This document shows, in pieces, positions 56,526-64,000 of a stretch of DNA of 64,000 nt. The DNA is from Paraburkholderia podalyriae (lineage in GTDB: Bacteria > Pseudomonadota > Gammaproteobacteria > Burkholderiales > Burkholderiaceae). A model generated the notes under the pieces. The model worked only from the letters and a program-made list of their open reading frames with translations. It was not told where the DNA came from and ran no database searches. The DNA lies in the NCBI RefSeq assembly GCF_014397785.1, contig NZ_VZQQ01000011.1, positions 62,001 through 126,000 of the forward strand. The letters run 5' to 3'. Both the position numbers and the translations under genes were made by a program. Numbering within the stretch: position 1 is the stretch's first letter; each line of letters opens with the position of its first letter.

Positions 56526-58178
56526 TCAAAGCCGCGCGGACAGCCGCTTGATCTCGCGATTGAGCACGCGCTCGTTGTCCGAATAGTCGATCGGCACGTC
56601 GATCACGTGCACGCCGGGCGTCGCGAAGCACTCGCGCAACAGTGGCGCGAACTGCCCTGCCGCCTCGACCCGATGCCCCTGCGCGCCATAACTCTGCGCA
56701 TAGGCGACGAAATCGGGGTTCGCAAGCGTCATGCCGTAGTCCGGGAAGTTCATGTTCTCCTGCTTCCAGCGGATCATGCCGAAAGCGTCGTCGCGCAGAA
56801 TCAGGATCACCAGATCGAGCTTCAGACGCACCGCCGTTTCGAGCTCCTGCGAGTTCATCATGAAGCCGCCGTCGCCGCATACGGCGATCACCTTGCGCTC
56901 CGGATGCACGATCTTGCTCGCGATCGCCGACGGCAGCCCCGCACCCATCGACGCCAGCGCGTTGTCGAGCAGCAGCGAATTCGGCTCGTGCGCGCGGTAG
57001 TAGCGTGCGAACCAGATCTTGTACATGCCGTTATCCAGACACACGATGCCGTCGACCGGCGTGGTCTCGTACACGTCGTTGACGATCCGCACCGGGTACA
57101 TCGGAAAACGGTCGTCGTGCTGGCCTTTCACCAGATGCGCCTCGAAGTGCTCCTTGATCTCCTTGAAGCGCGTGAAGTCCCAGTGCTCCTGACGCGTCTT
57201 CAGGCTCTCCTTGAGCTGCCACACCGCGTTGGCGATATCGCCGACCACTTCGATCTGCGGGAAATACACCGGATCGACTTCGGCGCCCAGGAAGTTCACG
57301 TGGATCACGGTCTTTTCGCCCGCCTCGCCGCTGCGCATGAAGAACGGCGGCTTTTCGATCACGTCGTGACCGACGTTGATGATGCAGTCCGCGAGTTCGA
57401 TCGCGCGGTGCACGAAGTCGCCGTCGGAGAGCGTCGCGTTGCCGAGCCACATAGGATGCGATTCGTCGATCACGCCCTTGCCCATCTGCGTCGTGAAAAA
57501 CGGAATGCCGATCTGGTCGACGAACTCGCGCAGCATCTTCGTCGTAGTCTTGCGGTTGCCGCCAGCGCCGATCATCAGCAGCGGATGCTTCGCGGCGGTG
57601 ATCGCCTCGACCGCGCGCGCGACCGCCTTCTCCTCGGCGACCGGACGGCGGCTGTAGCTCTGCGGAATCGGCTTGCCGTCGCCCTCCTCGTGCGCGACGT
57701 CCTCGGGCAATTCCAGATGCGTCGCGCCCGGACGCTCTTCCTCGGCGCGGCGCACCGCCTCGCGCACCGTCGCCGGAATATTGCCGATCGACACGATCTG
57801 CCGTGTGTATTTCGTGAGCGGCTCCATCATCCGCACCACGTCGACGATCTGGAAGTGCCCCTGCTTGCTCGACTTGATCGGCTTCTGGCCCGTGACCATC
57901 AGCATCGGCATGCCGCCCAGCTGCGCGTAGGCGGCCGCGGTCACGAAGTTGGTCGCGCCGGGGCCGAGCGTCGCGAGACACACGCCGGTGCGGCCCGTGA
58001 GCCGCCCGTAGGTGGCGGCCATGAAGCCGGCCGCCTGCTCGTGGCGCGTGAGGATCAGACGGATTTTCGAGCGGCGCAGCGACTCGAGCAGATCGAGATT
58101 TTCTTCACCGGGGATGCCAAACACGTACTCGACACCTTCGGCTTCCAGCGATTTGACGAACAGGTCCGATGCTTTCAT
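56526..58178 (-). CDS. Acetolactate synthase-like ThDP-dependent enzyme
   Basis: 550-residue thiamine-diphosphate enzyme of the acetolactate synthase/AlsS group. The activating Glu is in TRHEQAAGFMA, the ThDP-binding motif runs from CGDGGFMMNSQELETA to the Asn-containing LRDDAFGMIRWKQ, and the middle FAD-type domain is retained. No small regulatory subunit (IlvH) gene follows, so it is probably a catabolic or specialised enzyme rather than IlvB. It is paired with an aldehyde dehydrogenase. Its real substrate might be another 2-oxo acid. Confidence 0.85.
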   Translation of the reverse strand: MKASDLFVKSLEAEGVEYVFGIPGEENLDLLESLRRSKIRLILTRHEQAAGFMAATYGRLTGRTGVCLATLGPGATNFVTAAAYAQLGGMPMLMVTGQKPIKSSKQGHFQIVDVVRMMEPLTKYTRQIVSIGNIPATVREAVRRAEEERPGATHLELPEDVAHEEGDGKPIPQSYSRRPVAEEKAVARAVEAITAAKHPLLMIGAGGNRKTTTKMLREFVDQIGIPFFTTQMGKGVIDESHPMWLGNATLSDGDFVHRAIELADCIINVGHDVIEKPPFFMRSGEAGEKTVIHVNFLGAEVDPVYFPQIEVVGDIANAVWQLKESLKTRQEHWDFTRFKEIKEHFEAHLVKGQHDDRFPMYPVRIVNDVYETTPVDGIVCLDNGMYKIWFARYYRAHEPNSLLLDNALASMGAGLPSAIASKIVHPERKVIAVCGDGGFMMNSQELETAVRLKLDLVILILRDDAFGMIRWKQENMNFPDYGMTLANPDFVAYAQSYGAQGHRVEAAGQFAPLLRECFATPGVHVIDVPIDYSDNERVLNREIKRLSARL

Positions 58179-58452
58179 TGAGGGTCTCGCTTGATGACTC
58201 GGGGGACAATCGAAGACGATAACGACGGCAGCGCGCGAAACACGGCACCGCGCGCGGCATGGCAAACGGCATGGCGAGCGCCATGCCGGACAGCTTACTA
58301 CTCGAATGGAAACGATGCGCGCGAAAGCGGGAGGCCGCGCGGGGGGCAGGAGGCCAAGCACGAGAAGTGCGCGCAAAGAAGGAAGCGGCGGAAGGAGGCG
58401 GCGGCAGAGGAAGGAACCATCGCATCGGGTCCATGTGTCGCCGATCGGCGAA

Positions 58453-58836
58453 TCAACGGATCACGGTCACGCAGTCGGAGAGGATCGGCGGCGCGTTCTC
58501 GCCGCTCGTCAGGTCATACAGGTTGGCGCGCGGACCCTTGGTCCACCACGTATAGCTGCCGGCCTGGTACTTCGCGCCGGACGCCGAGATCGTGTTGACG
58601 AACAGCATCGACGTGCCTTTCACCGGCAGCACGGCGAAGCTTTGTCCGTTCTGCGCGTTCCAATAGGTGACCTGCAGAATCTTGCCGGTCGCGCACGTGT
58701 ATTTGCGCGTCTGGTGGTTCTTGCCCTCGATGTGCCGGAACTGCAGCGGCGCGGCCGACGCGCCGCCGGAAAATGCCGCCGCCCAGCCCACCGTCGATAC
58801 TGCCGCCGTGAGGAGTGCAACACGCCATGTCTTCAT
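58453..58836 (-). CDS. MliC/PliC-type lysozyme inhibitor
   Basis: 127-residue secreted protein with a signal peptide (MKTWRVALLTAAVSTVG to ASA) and no lipobox Cys, so it is probably periplasmic like PliC rather than lipid-anchored like MliC. The domain carries the family elements YTCATGKILQVTYWNAQNG, then SASGAKYQAGSYTWWTKGPRANL, which holds the residues that enter the lysozyme active site. Two cysteines (in YTCATG and LSDCVTV) can pair. It protects against host or amoebal c-type lysozyme. Confidence 0.88.
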   Translation of the reverse strand: MKTWRVALLTAAVSTVGWAAAFSGGASAAPLQFRHIEGKNHQTRKYTCATGKILQVTYWNAQNGQSFAVLPVKGTSMLFVNTISASGAKYQAGSYTWWTKGPRANLYDLTSGENAPPILSDCVTVIR

Positions 58837-58928
58837 CGAGCACCTCGATTGTTGCGGGGGTCAGGCGGGGAAGGCACACCAGCCGCGAGGCCGGCTTACA
58901 GACGAGTCACAGGCAGTTCAACGATAGG

Positions 58929-59141
58929 TCAAGGATCGATCACATCGGCGCACGCATCGGTCGGCGCGGCGGCGACGTGCCCGACGATCGGCACGATCTT
59001 CAGTCCCGCCGAAGCGACCCGGCAAGGTGCGGCCGCGAGGCCGCAGCCGCTGATGCCGGCACACAGCGCGAACGCCACGCCGAGTGCGCCGACACGGCGA
59101 AACGCGCCGCGCCATCGATTGCTACGCGATTCAGGCGCCAT
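58929..59141 (-). CDS. Small lipoprotein (DUF6726-like)
   Basis: 70-residue protein with a basic start, a hydrophobic stretch (VGALGVAFALCAG) and a lipobox ISGC at residues 30-33, followed by GLAAAPCRVASAGLKIVPIVGHVAAAPTDACADVID. Such short lipoproteins are common in Burkholderiaceae (I recall DUF6726), with no known function. The ATG at 59141 is the first codon that gives a good signal. It lies upstream of the lysozyme-inhibitor gene on the same strand, after purT. Confidence 0.75.
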   Translation of the reverse strand: MAPESRSNRWRGAFRRVGALGVAFALCAGISGCGLAAAPCRVASAGLKIVPIVGHVAAAPTDACADVIDP

Positions 59142-59247
59142 ACGATCCTCTGCTCCAATCTCTTTGCTTCGATAAGCGAAAAACGAATGCGGCGGGCTCG
59201 TTCGCGTGCGTCCCGCACACTGTTGCGCCACGCGTCGCCGCCTCCCC

Positions 59248-60462
59248 TTACTTCGCCGACACCGGCCGCACCGCGGCCGCGGCCTGCTTCGCGCGCGAGC
59301 GCGCCTCGTCGATGTTCTCGCCGGTCGCGAGCGCGACGCCCATGCGACGTTTGACGAAGCTCTCCGGCTTGCCGAACAGGCGCAGGTCCGCATTGGGTAC
59401 CGCGAGCGCCGCCGCGACGCCTTCGAACGCGATGCCGGCCTCGTCGCGACCGCCGTAAATCACCGCCGACGCGCCCGGCGCACGCGGCGACGTGTCGACC
59501 GGCAGGCCGAGGATCGCGCGCGCATGCAGTTCGAACTCCGAGAAGCGCTGCGAGCACAGCGTGACGAGCCCAGTGTCGTGCGGACGCGGGCTGACTTCCG
59601 AAAACCATACGTCGTCACCGCGCACGAAAAGTTCCACGCCAAAGAGACCGCGGCCGCCGAGCGCCGCCGTCACCTTGTGGGCGATCTCGCGCGAACGCTC
59701 GAGCGCGAGCGGGCTCATCGGCTGCGGTTGCCACGATTCGACATAGTCTCCCGCCACCTGCACGTGGCCGATCGGATCGCAGAAGTATGTGCTGACCGCG
59801 CCGCTCGCGGGGTCGATCGCGCGCACGGTCAGCAGCGTGATTTCGTATTCGAAGTCGATGAAACCCTCGACGATCACGCGCCCGTAATTCACGCGGCCGC
59901 CCGCCATCGCATACTGCCACGCGGGTTCGACATCGGCGTCGCTGCGCAGCACCGACTGCCCCTTGCCCGACGACGACATCACCGGCTTCACGACGCACGG
60001 ATAGCCGACCGTCGCGATGCCCGCGCGCAGCTCGTCGAGCGAATCGGCGAACGCATACGGCGAGGTCGCGAGGCCAAGCTCTTCAGCAGCGAGGCGGCGG
60101 ATGCCTTCGCGGTTCATCGTCAGTTGGGTGGCGCGCGCGGTCGGGATCACTTCGGCGAGCGCCTCGGTTTCGATTGCGGCGAGCTCGTCGGTGGCGATCG
60201 CCTCGATTTCAGGGACGATCAGATGCGGGCGTTCCTGCTCGACCAGCGCGCGCAGCGCGGCGCGGTCGGTCATGTCGATCACGTGCGCGCGATGCGCGAC
60301 CTGATGGCCCGGCGCATTCGGGTAACGGTCGACGGCGATCACTTCGACGCCCAGCCGTTGCAGCGCGATGATCACTTCCTTGCCGAGCTCGCCGGCGCCC
60401 AGCAGCATCACGCGCGTCGCGGATTCAGAAAGGGGCGTGCCGATCCGTTGGCCGATCTGCAT
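59248..60462 (-). CDS. purT: Formate-dependent phosphoribosylglycinamide formyltransferase
   Basis: 404-residue ATP-grasp enzyme that formylates glycinamide ribonucleotide from formate and ATP (the alternative third step of purine synthesis). The N-domain has [20 protein letters not shown], the grasp domain [13 protein letters not shown] and the metal region [31 protein letters not shown] lies five bases before the ATG at 60462. Together with purD at 23.8 kb, two purine steps are covered in this window, not linked as an operon. Confidence 0.96.
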   Translation of the reverse strand: MQIGQRIGTPLSESATRVMLLGAGELGKEVIIALQRLGVEVIAVDRYPNAPGHQVAHRAHVIDMTDRAALRALVEQERPHLIVPEIEAIATDELAAIETEALAEVIPTARATQLTMNREGIRRLAAEELGLATSPYAFADSLDELRAGIATVGYPCVVKPVMSSSGKGQSVLRSDADVEPAWQYAMAGGRVNYGRVIVEGFIDFEYEITLLTVRAIDPASGAVSTYFCDPIGHVQVAGDYVESWQPQPMSPLALERSREIAHKVTAALGGRGLFGVELFVRGDDVWFSEVSPRPHDTGLVTLCSQRFSEFELHARAILGLPVDTSPRAPGASAVIYGGRDEAGIAFEGVAAALAVPNADLRLFGKPESFVKRRMGVALATGENIDEARSRAKQAAAAVRPVSAK

Positions 60463-60699
60463 GGGAACTCCAGATAAAAGTCGGGATGAGGGTGGGATTG
60501 GATAGACCGCGATGTTAACATGCGGGCCCCTTGCCGCGCGGCGGCCGTGGGCGCGCTCGCGAGGCCATCGCGGTCGGTCGGAACCGCGCTGCCGCTGCGA
60601 CGTTGGTACCCGCGATCACGTCGCCGCGAGCATCGCTCGCGCACGGCAAGCTTAGTACGTTACCCTTACGCCTTCGCCAGTTTGAACAGGAACGACGCC

Positions 60700-61236
60700 A
60701 TGCTCATCCGCTCCCGCCCGCGACGTCTTGCGCGCATCACTCCGTGCCTGCGCACGGCCGTCGCCGCGTTGAGCATCGCCGCGCTGCTCGGTGCCTGCGC
60801 GATTCCGAAACATCCGGACACGTCGGCGCCGCCGCCCGATCCGTTCAATCCCGCCGCCGCGCAACTTCTCGACGACACGAGCTGGGTGCTGAGCGCGTGG
60901 AAGAACGCCGATGGCACGGCGCGCGCGGCGCCGCCGAAGGATCAGGGGCCGCTCACGCTGACGTTATCGACCGAAGGCGGTCAGCGTCACGCGAGTGGCT
61001 TTTCCGGCTGCAACCGCTTCATGGGTTCATACATGCTGAAGGACGGCAAGCTGAGCTTTGGCACCCTCGCCGGCACGCGCATGGCGTGCGTCTCGCCGCG
61101 CGGCGACATCGAAAAGCCGTTCCTCGATGCGCTCGAGCGCATCGATCGCACCGGCGTGCAGATGCGAGCGCCGCAGCAGATGCAGCTGATCCTCGATAAC
61201 GGCGACACACTTACGTTCGATCGTAGCGACAAGTGA
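60700..61236 (+). CDS. META domain lipoprotein
   Basis: 178-residue exported protein. The signal ends in the lipobox LLGAC (about residue 33), so it is membrane-anchored. The META/HslJ-like domain runs from about residue 50 with DTSWVLSAWKNADG, then SGFSGCNRFMGSYMLKDGKLSFGTLAGTRMACV and the end LILDNGDTLTFDRSD. Such proteins affect envelope or stress responses; the exact role is unknown. The ATG at 60700 is chosen over upstream in-frame codons because it starts a proper signal. Confidence 0.86.
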   Translation: MLIRSRPRRLARITPCLRTAVAALSIAALLGACAIPKHPDTSAPPPDPFNPAAAQLLDDTSWVLSAWKNADGTARAAPPKDQGPLTLTLSTEGGQRHASGFSGCNRFMGSYMLKDGKLSFGTLAGTRMACVSPRGDIEKPFLDALERIDRTGVQMRAPQQMQLILDNGDTLTFDRSDK

Positions 61237-61342
61237 TGCGAGTTTGCGCTGCGTTCGGGACTCACGCCGGCCTTCGAAGCCGCGCGCTGCGCCGTTTAAA
61301 CTCGACGGATTGCGCTTCTCGCGCGCGCTCCGTCATTCGTAG

Positions 61343-64000
61343 ATGTCTGGTATGCACACGGTAGTTTTCGGCTGGTTCGGCGGGTCGGCCGTCTGGTTCA
61401 TTCCACTTTTGTGGCGCCTCGTGAAATCGGTGCTGCCGGGCGGCGCGGGTCTGCGCGGCCCCGGCACGATCCGGCTGTGGCTCGGCTTCGTCTGCGTGCT
61501 GGTCGCGAGTTGCACGCTCGAGGGCTCGCTGATCGGCAGCGTCGGCGTCAATGGTTTCGGTCATGCGCTCGCCGCGGGGCTGGGTCATCTGCTCGGCCGT
61601 ATCGGCACGCCGCTCGCGGCGCTCGCGCTGCTCGTGATCAGCCTGCCCTGGCTGATCGACTTCCGCTGGAGCGACGTCGCCGCCTGGGCCGACGGCGCGT
61701 TCGGCCTCGGTCTGTCGCGCGGACTCGCGAAGCGCGACGAGGATGCGCGCCGCCACCGCAGCGTCGACGACGGCGCGCCATCGCATGTTTCGCCTGCTAC
61801 CAACACGATGGCACCGCGCAACAGCAAGGGTCGCTACGCGCGGCCGACGGTGTGGCGTCCGCCCGCGAGCGGGCGCGGCGCAAGCGCCGCCGCTGCAGCG
61901 GCCGGCATTGCGGGTAGCAAGGACGCTTCCGCCCGTAGCGCCGGCGCGGGCCGGCGCGCCGATGTGGCCGCTGGCCCCGCGCGCGGGCCGGCCAGGCAGA
62001 ACGAGCCGGAGTTGCGCCCGGGGTCGATTGCGTCGCCGCGTCCAGCCGCATCGATGGCGACCCAGGCGCCGCATGTCGATCGAGCGGCGCACAGGCCCGC
62101 CGCATCGTTCGTGCCGACCGAGCCGGTCGCGCCGGCCGGCTGGCTGCGCCCGACGCAGCCGCGTGCGGCGACGTTGGCGGGATCGCTGGGTGCCGCGGGT
62201 GCATCGTCTGCATCGGGCACGTCGGCTCGTGACGGCGCGGCGCAGGTCGGTCGGCGCTCCGTCGGCGAACAGCGCTCGGCCGCGCCGTTCGGCTCCAGTG
62301 CCGCGTTGGCGGCGACGGCCGCGGCCGCGTCCGGCGTATCGGCGCGAGCGGCACAGGCAATGGCGGGTCGCGCCGCCGCGTCGGGCGCCGGTATCGGCGT
62401 GACAGCGGGATCGATGAATGCTGCGGGCCGCGCAAGCCGTCCGTCGTCGCTGCCACGTCCGGCCGATGGCAGCGCGGCGGTCAATCGCGGTGCGACCGCG
62501 CGTCAACCGTTCCCGGCCGCTACGCGCGCCAATGGCGTGACATTGCCGTCGACCGTGGGCCGGCCCGTACCGAACTTCACGCGGACGATGGCGAACGCAT
62601 CGACAGTCGCGCCGCCCGCGAGCGTCGAGGAAACGCTGCGCAGCATCGCGGAAAACGCCGCGCGCTGGACCGATATGGCCGGCGTGAGTCTCGCGCGCAG
62701 CCGTGGCGCCGATAGCGCGAAGATCGGCGATGCGGAGCATGCGTCGACGGCGTTCGATCTGCCGCCGGCGCAGCAGGACGCGCTACCTGTCGAAAACGGC
62801 GAGACGATTGCGGCCTCGCATGCGCAGAACGTGCAGAGAGCGGCGCAGAGCGTGCTGCCGGCGCAGTCGCAGCAACAAGCCGCACCGGTCGAGTTGACGG
62901 CTGAGCATACGGCGGCTGAGTCTGATACGCCGGTCGAGGGCGGCAACGAAGCGGTTGCGCAATGGCCGACCGAACCGCCGGTCATTCATGCGCCGCTTAC
63001 GGCTGCGATGGAGTCGGTGGCCGACGTGGCGGCTGCGGCTGTCGAAGCCGCGGGGGTAGAGCCCGTTGCGGCGGTCGAGCGGTCGATATCCGCTGCAAGC
63101 GCGCCGCAACATGAGACGCCGGGCGAGGCACCGATGGCCACTCCATTCCAGCGCTTCGCAGCCAGCCTGCACGACGACGCTTCGCCAGAAGACGTACCGC
63201 CGGTCGACAACGATCCGACGCAGTCGGCGCCCGTGATCGACAGCCCCGCGCAGATCGGCGTCACCGCTGCGCAAGCGACTACAGCCATACAGACAAACAC
63301 CAGCATCCCGGCATCGCAGAGGGAAGAATCCGCGCGAACCGTCGAATCGGCCCCCGCCGTCGACGCGACGCCGCACCAAGCGCTCGCGCCTGTCGCCGAA
63401 ATCGTCAACGACAAAACGCTGGTGCCGTGGGAGAGCAAGCTCGGCCCCGCTTCCCTGCCCGCTCGGACCGAGCCCGCGATCGAGCCCGCGAACGCCTCGC
63501 CGTCATCAACTTCGACGCCGACACCGCAACCGCAGGACCAACCCATCAACCAACCCGCCGACCAAGCCGCCACCGAGCCCGCCGCCCGCCCGCCGCTGCG
63601 CGGCCACGTGCCAGTCAACGGCTTCGAGTTCCATGCGCCGGCCGCATCGATGGTCGAACTGCCGACGCTCGATCTGCTCGCCCCTGCGGACACCGACATC
63701 GAATCGATCCCGGACGAAAAGCTCCGCGAAACCGGCCAGCTGATCGAGCAGCGCCTGCAGGAATTCAAGGTGCCGGTGACGGTGGTCGGCGCATCGGCGG
63801 GGCCGGTCATCACGCGCTTCGAAGTCGAGCCGGCGCTCGGCGTGCGCGGCAGCCAGATCGTCGGTCTGATGAAGGACCTGTCGCGCGGGCTCGGTCTCAC
63901 GTCGATTCGCGTGGTCGAAACGATTCCGGGCAAAACCTGCATGGGCCTCGAACTGCCGAACGCGAAGCGCCAAACGATCCGGCTATCGGAAATTCTCGAA
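61343..64000 (+). CDS. ftsK: FtsK/SpoIIIE family DNA translocase, 5' part
   Basis: 886 codons are in the window and the frame runs off the end. The N-terminus has three evident membrane helices (about 5-25, 45-65, 90-110), then a very long Ala/Pro/Ser-rich linker to about residue 770, and the start of the motor ([21 protein letters not shown], then [26 protein letters not shown]), just before Walker A. TAG directly precedes ATG 61343; ATG at 61352 is also possible. Compared with E. coli FtsK, the first membrane helix and its loop are absent, and it may be the second FtsK paralogue common in Burkholderia. Confidence 0.88.
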   Translation, partial: MSGMHTVVFGWFGGSAVWFIPLLWRLVKSVLPGGAGLRGPGTIRLWLGFVCVLVASCTLEGSLIGSVGVNGFGHALAAGLGHLLGRIGTPLAALALLVISLPWLIDFRWSDVAAWADGAFGLGLSRGLAKRDEDARRHRSVDDGAPSHVSPATNTMAPRNSKGRYARPTVWRPPASGRGASAAAAAAGIAGSKDASARSAGAGRRADVAAGPARGPARQNEPELRPGSIASPRPAASMATQAPHVDRAAHRPAASFVPTEPVAPAGWLRPTQPRAATLAGSLGAAGASSASGTSARDGAAQVGRRSVGEQRSAAPFGSSAALAATAAAASGVSARAAQAMAGRAAASGAGIGVTAGSMNAAGRASRPSSLPRPADGSAAVNRGATARQPFPAATRANGVTLPSTVGRPVPNFTRTMANASTVAPPASVEETLRSIAENAARWTDMAGVSLARSRGADSAKIGDAEHASTAFDLPPAQQDALPVENGETIAASHAQNVQRAAQSVLPAQSQQQAAPVELTAEHTAAESDTPVEGGNEAVAQWPTEPPVIHAPLTAAMESVADVAAAAVEAAGVEPVAAVERSISAASAPQHETPGEAPMATPFQRFAASLHDDASPEDVPPVDNDPTQSAPVIDSPAQIGVTAAQATTAIQTNTSIPASQREESARTVESAPAVDATPHQALAPVAEIVNDKTLVPWESKLGPASLPARTEPAIEPANASPSSTSTPTPQPQDQPINQPADQAATEPAARPPLRGHVPVNGFEFHAPAASMVELPTLDLLAPADTDIESIPDEKLRETGQLIEQRLQEFKVPVTVVGASAGPVITRFEVEPALGVRGSQIVGLMKDLSRGLGLTSIRVVETIPGKTCMGLELPNAKRQTIRLSEILE

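Noticed and set aside
62986..63942. Minus-strand frame within the ftsK linker
   Set aside because: The plus-strand frame continues into a clear FtsK motor domain; the antisense frame is Ser/Ala/Gly-rich shadow.

Overview
The window is a 64 kb stretch of a high-G+C (roughly two-thirds G+C by eye) betaproteobacterial chromosome. Protein sequences and gene order (upp, yebC, purD, hemF, nadD, rsfS, rlmH, maf, rng; msbA, a waaE-like gene, dnaE) point to Burkholderiaceae, most likely Paraburkholderia or a close relative. Almost all of it is intact core-genome coding sequence. I see no rRNA, tRNA, CRISPR array, insertion sequence or prophage.

Layout. 1-5.7 kb: end of a glycosyltransferase, diacylglycerol kinase, a TetR regulator coupled to a LOG-family nucleotide hydrolase, an SDR enzyme and an ArnT/GT39-type membrane glycosyltransferase. 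5.8-10.7 kb (minus strand): DUF924, truncated haemoglobin, a large FtsX/MacB-type permease coupled to a DUF4126 membrane protein, and the guanidinium exporter gdx behind a guanidine-II (mini-ykkC) riboswitch. 10.7-19.3 kb (minus): a complete potassium system, kdpE-kdpD downstream of kdpF-A-B-C, plus an extra 37-residue membrane ORF at the head of the operon. 19.3-21.7 kb (minus): quinone oxidoreductase, methylglyoxal synthase and an SDR lacking the usual catalytic Tyr/Lys. 21.9-30.4 kb (plus): upp, yebC, purD, hemF, nadD, rsfS, rlmH, maf, rng. 30.4-38.6 kb: a MscS channel with an aberrant 3' end beside an A+T-richer patch, methionine-sulfoxide reductase, a di-Mop protein, an NlpC/P60 lipoprotein, two VOC proteins, an MFS transporter, rdgC and a small orphan gene. 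38.6-47.4 kb: lipopolysaccharide and surface-glycan genes (five glycosyltransferases, an O-antigen ligase and msbA) on alternating strands. 47.5-54.6 kb: dnaE, trhO, gluQ and a DEAD-box helicase. 55-64 kb: an aldehyde dehydrogenase/acetolactate-synthase-like pair, a lysozyme inhibitor, a small lipoprotein, purT, a META-domain lipoprotein and the 5' part of an ftsK-type translocase running off the window.

Systems. KdpD and KdpE should switch on the KdpFABC pump when potassium is low; a T-rich 11-bp-spaced direct repeat before the operon is a candidate KdpE site. The glycan genes, ligase and MsbA together build and export LPS. PurD and PurT are successive purine steps. RsfS and RlmH act on the ribosome. 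NadD makes NAD; its reading frame appears to start with CTG.

I found no convincing wholly new multi-gene system. The most informative signals are the guanidine-II riboswitch, the uncharacterised kdp small ORF, the CTG start of nadD, the chimeric end of mscS, and a convergent DnaA-box pair upstream of rdgC.
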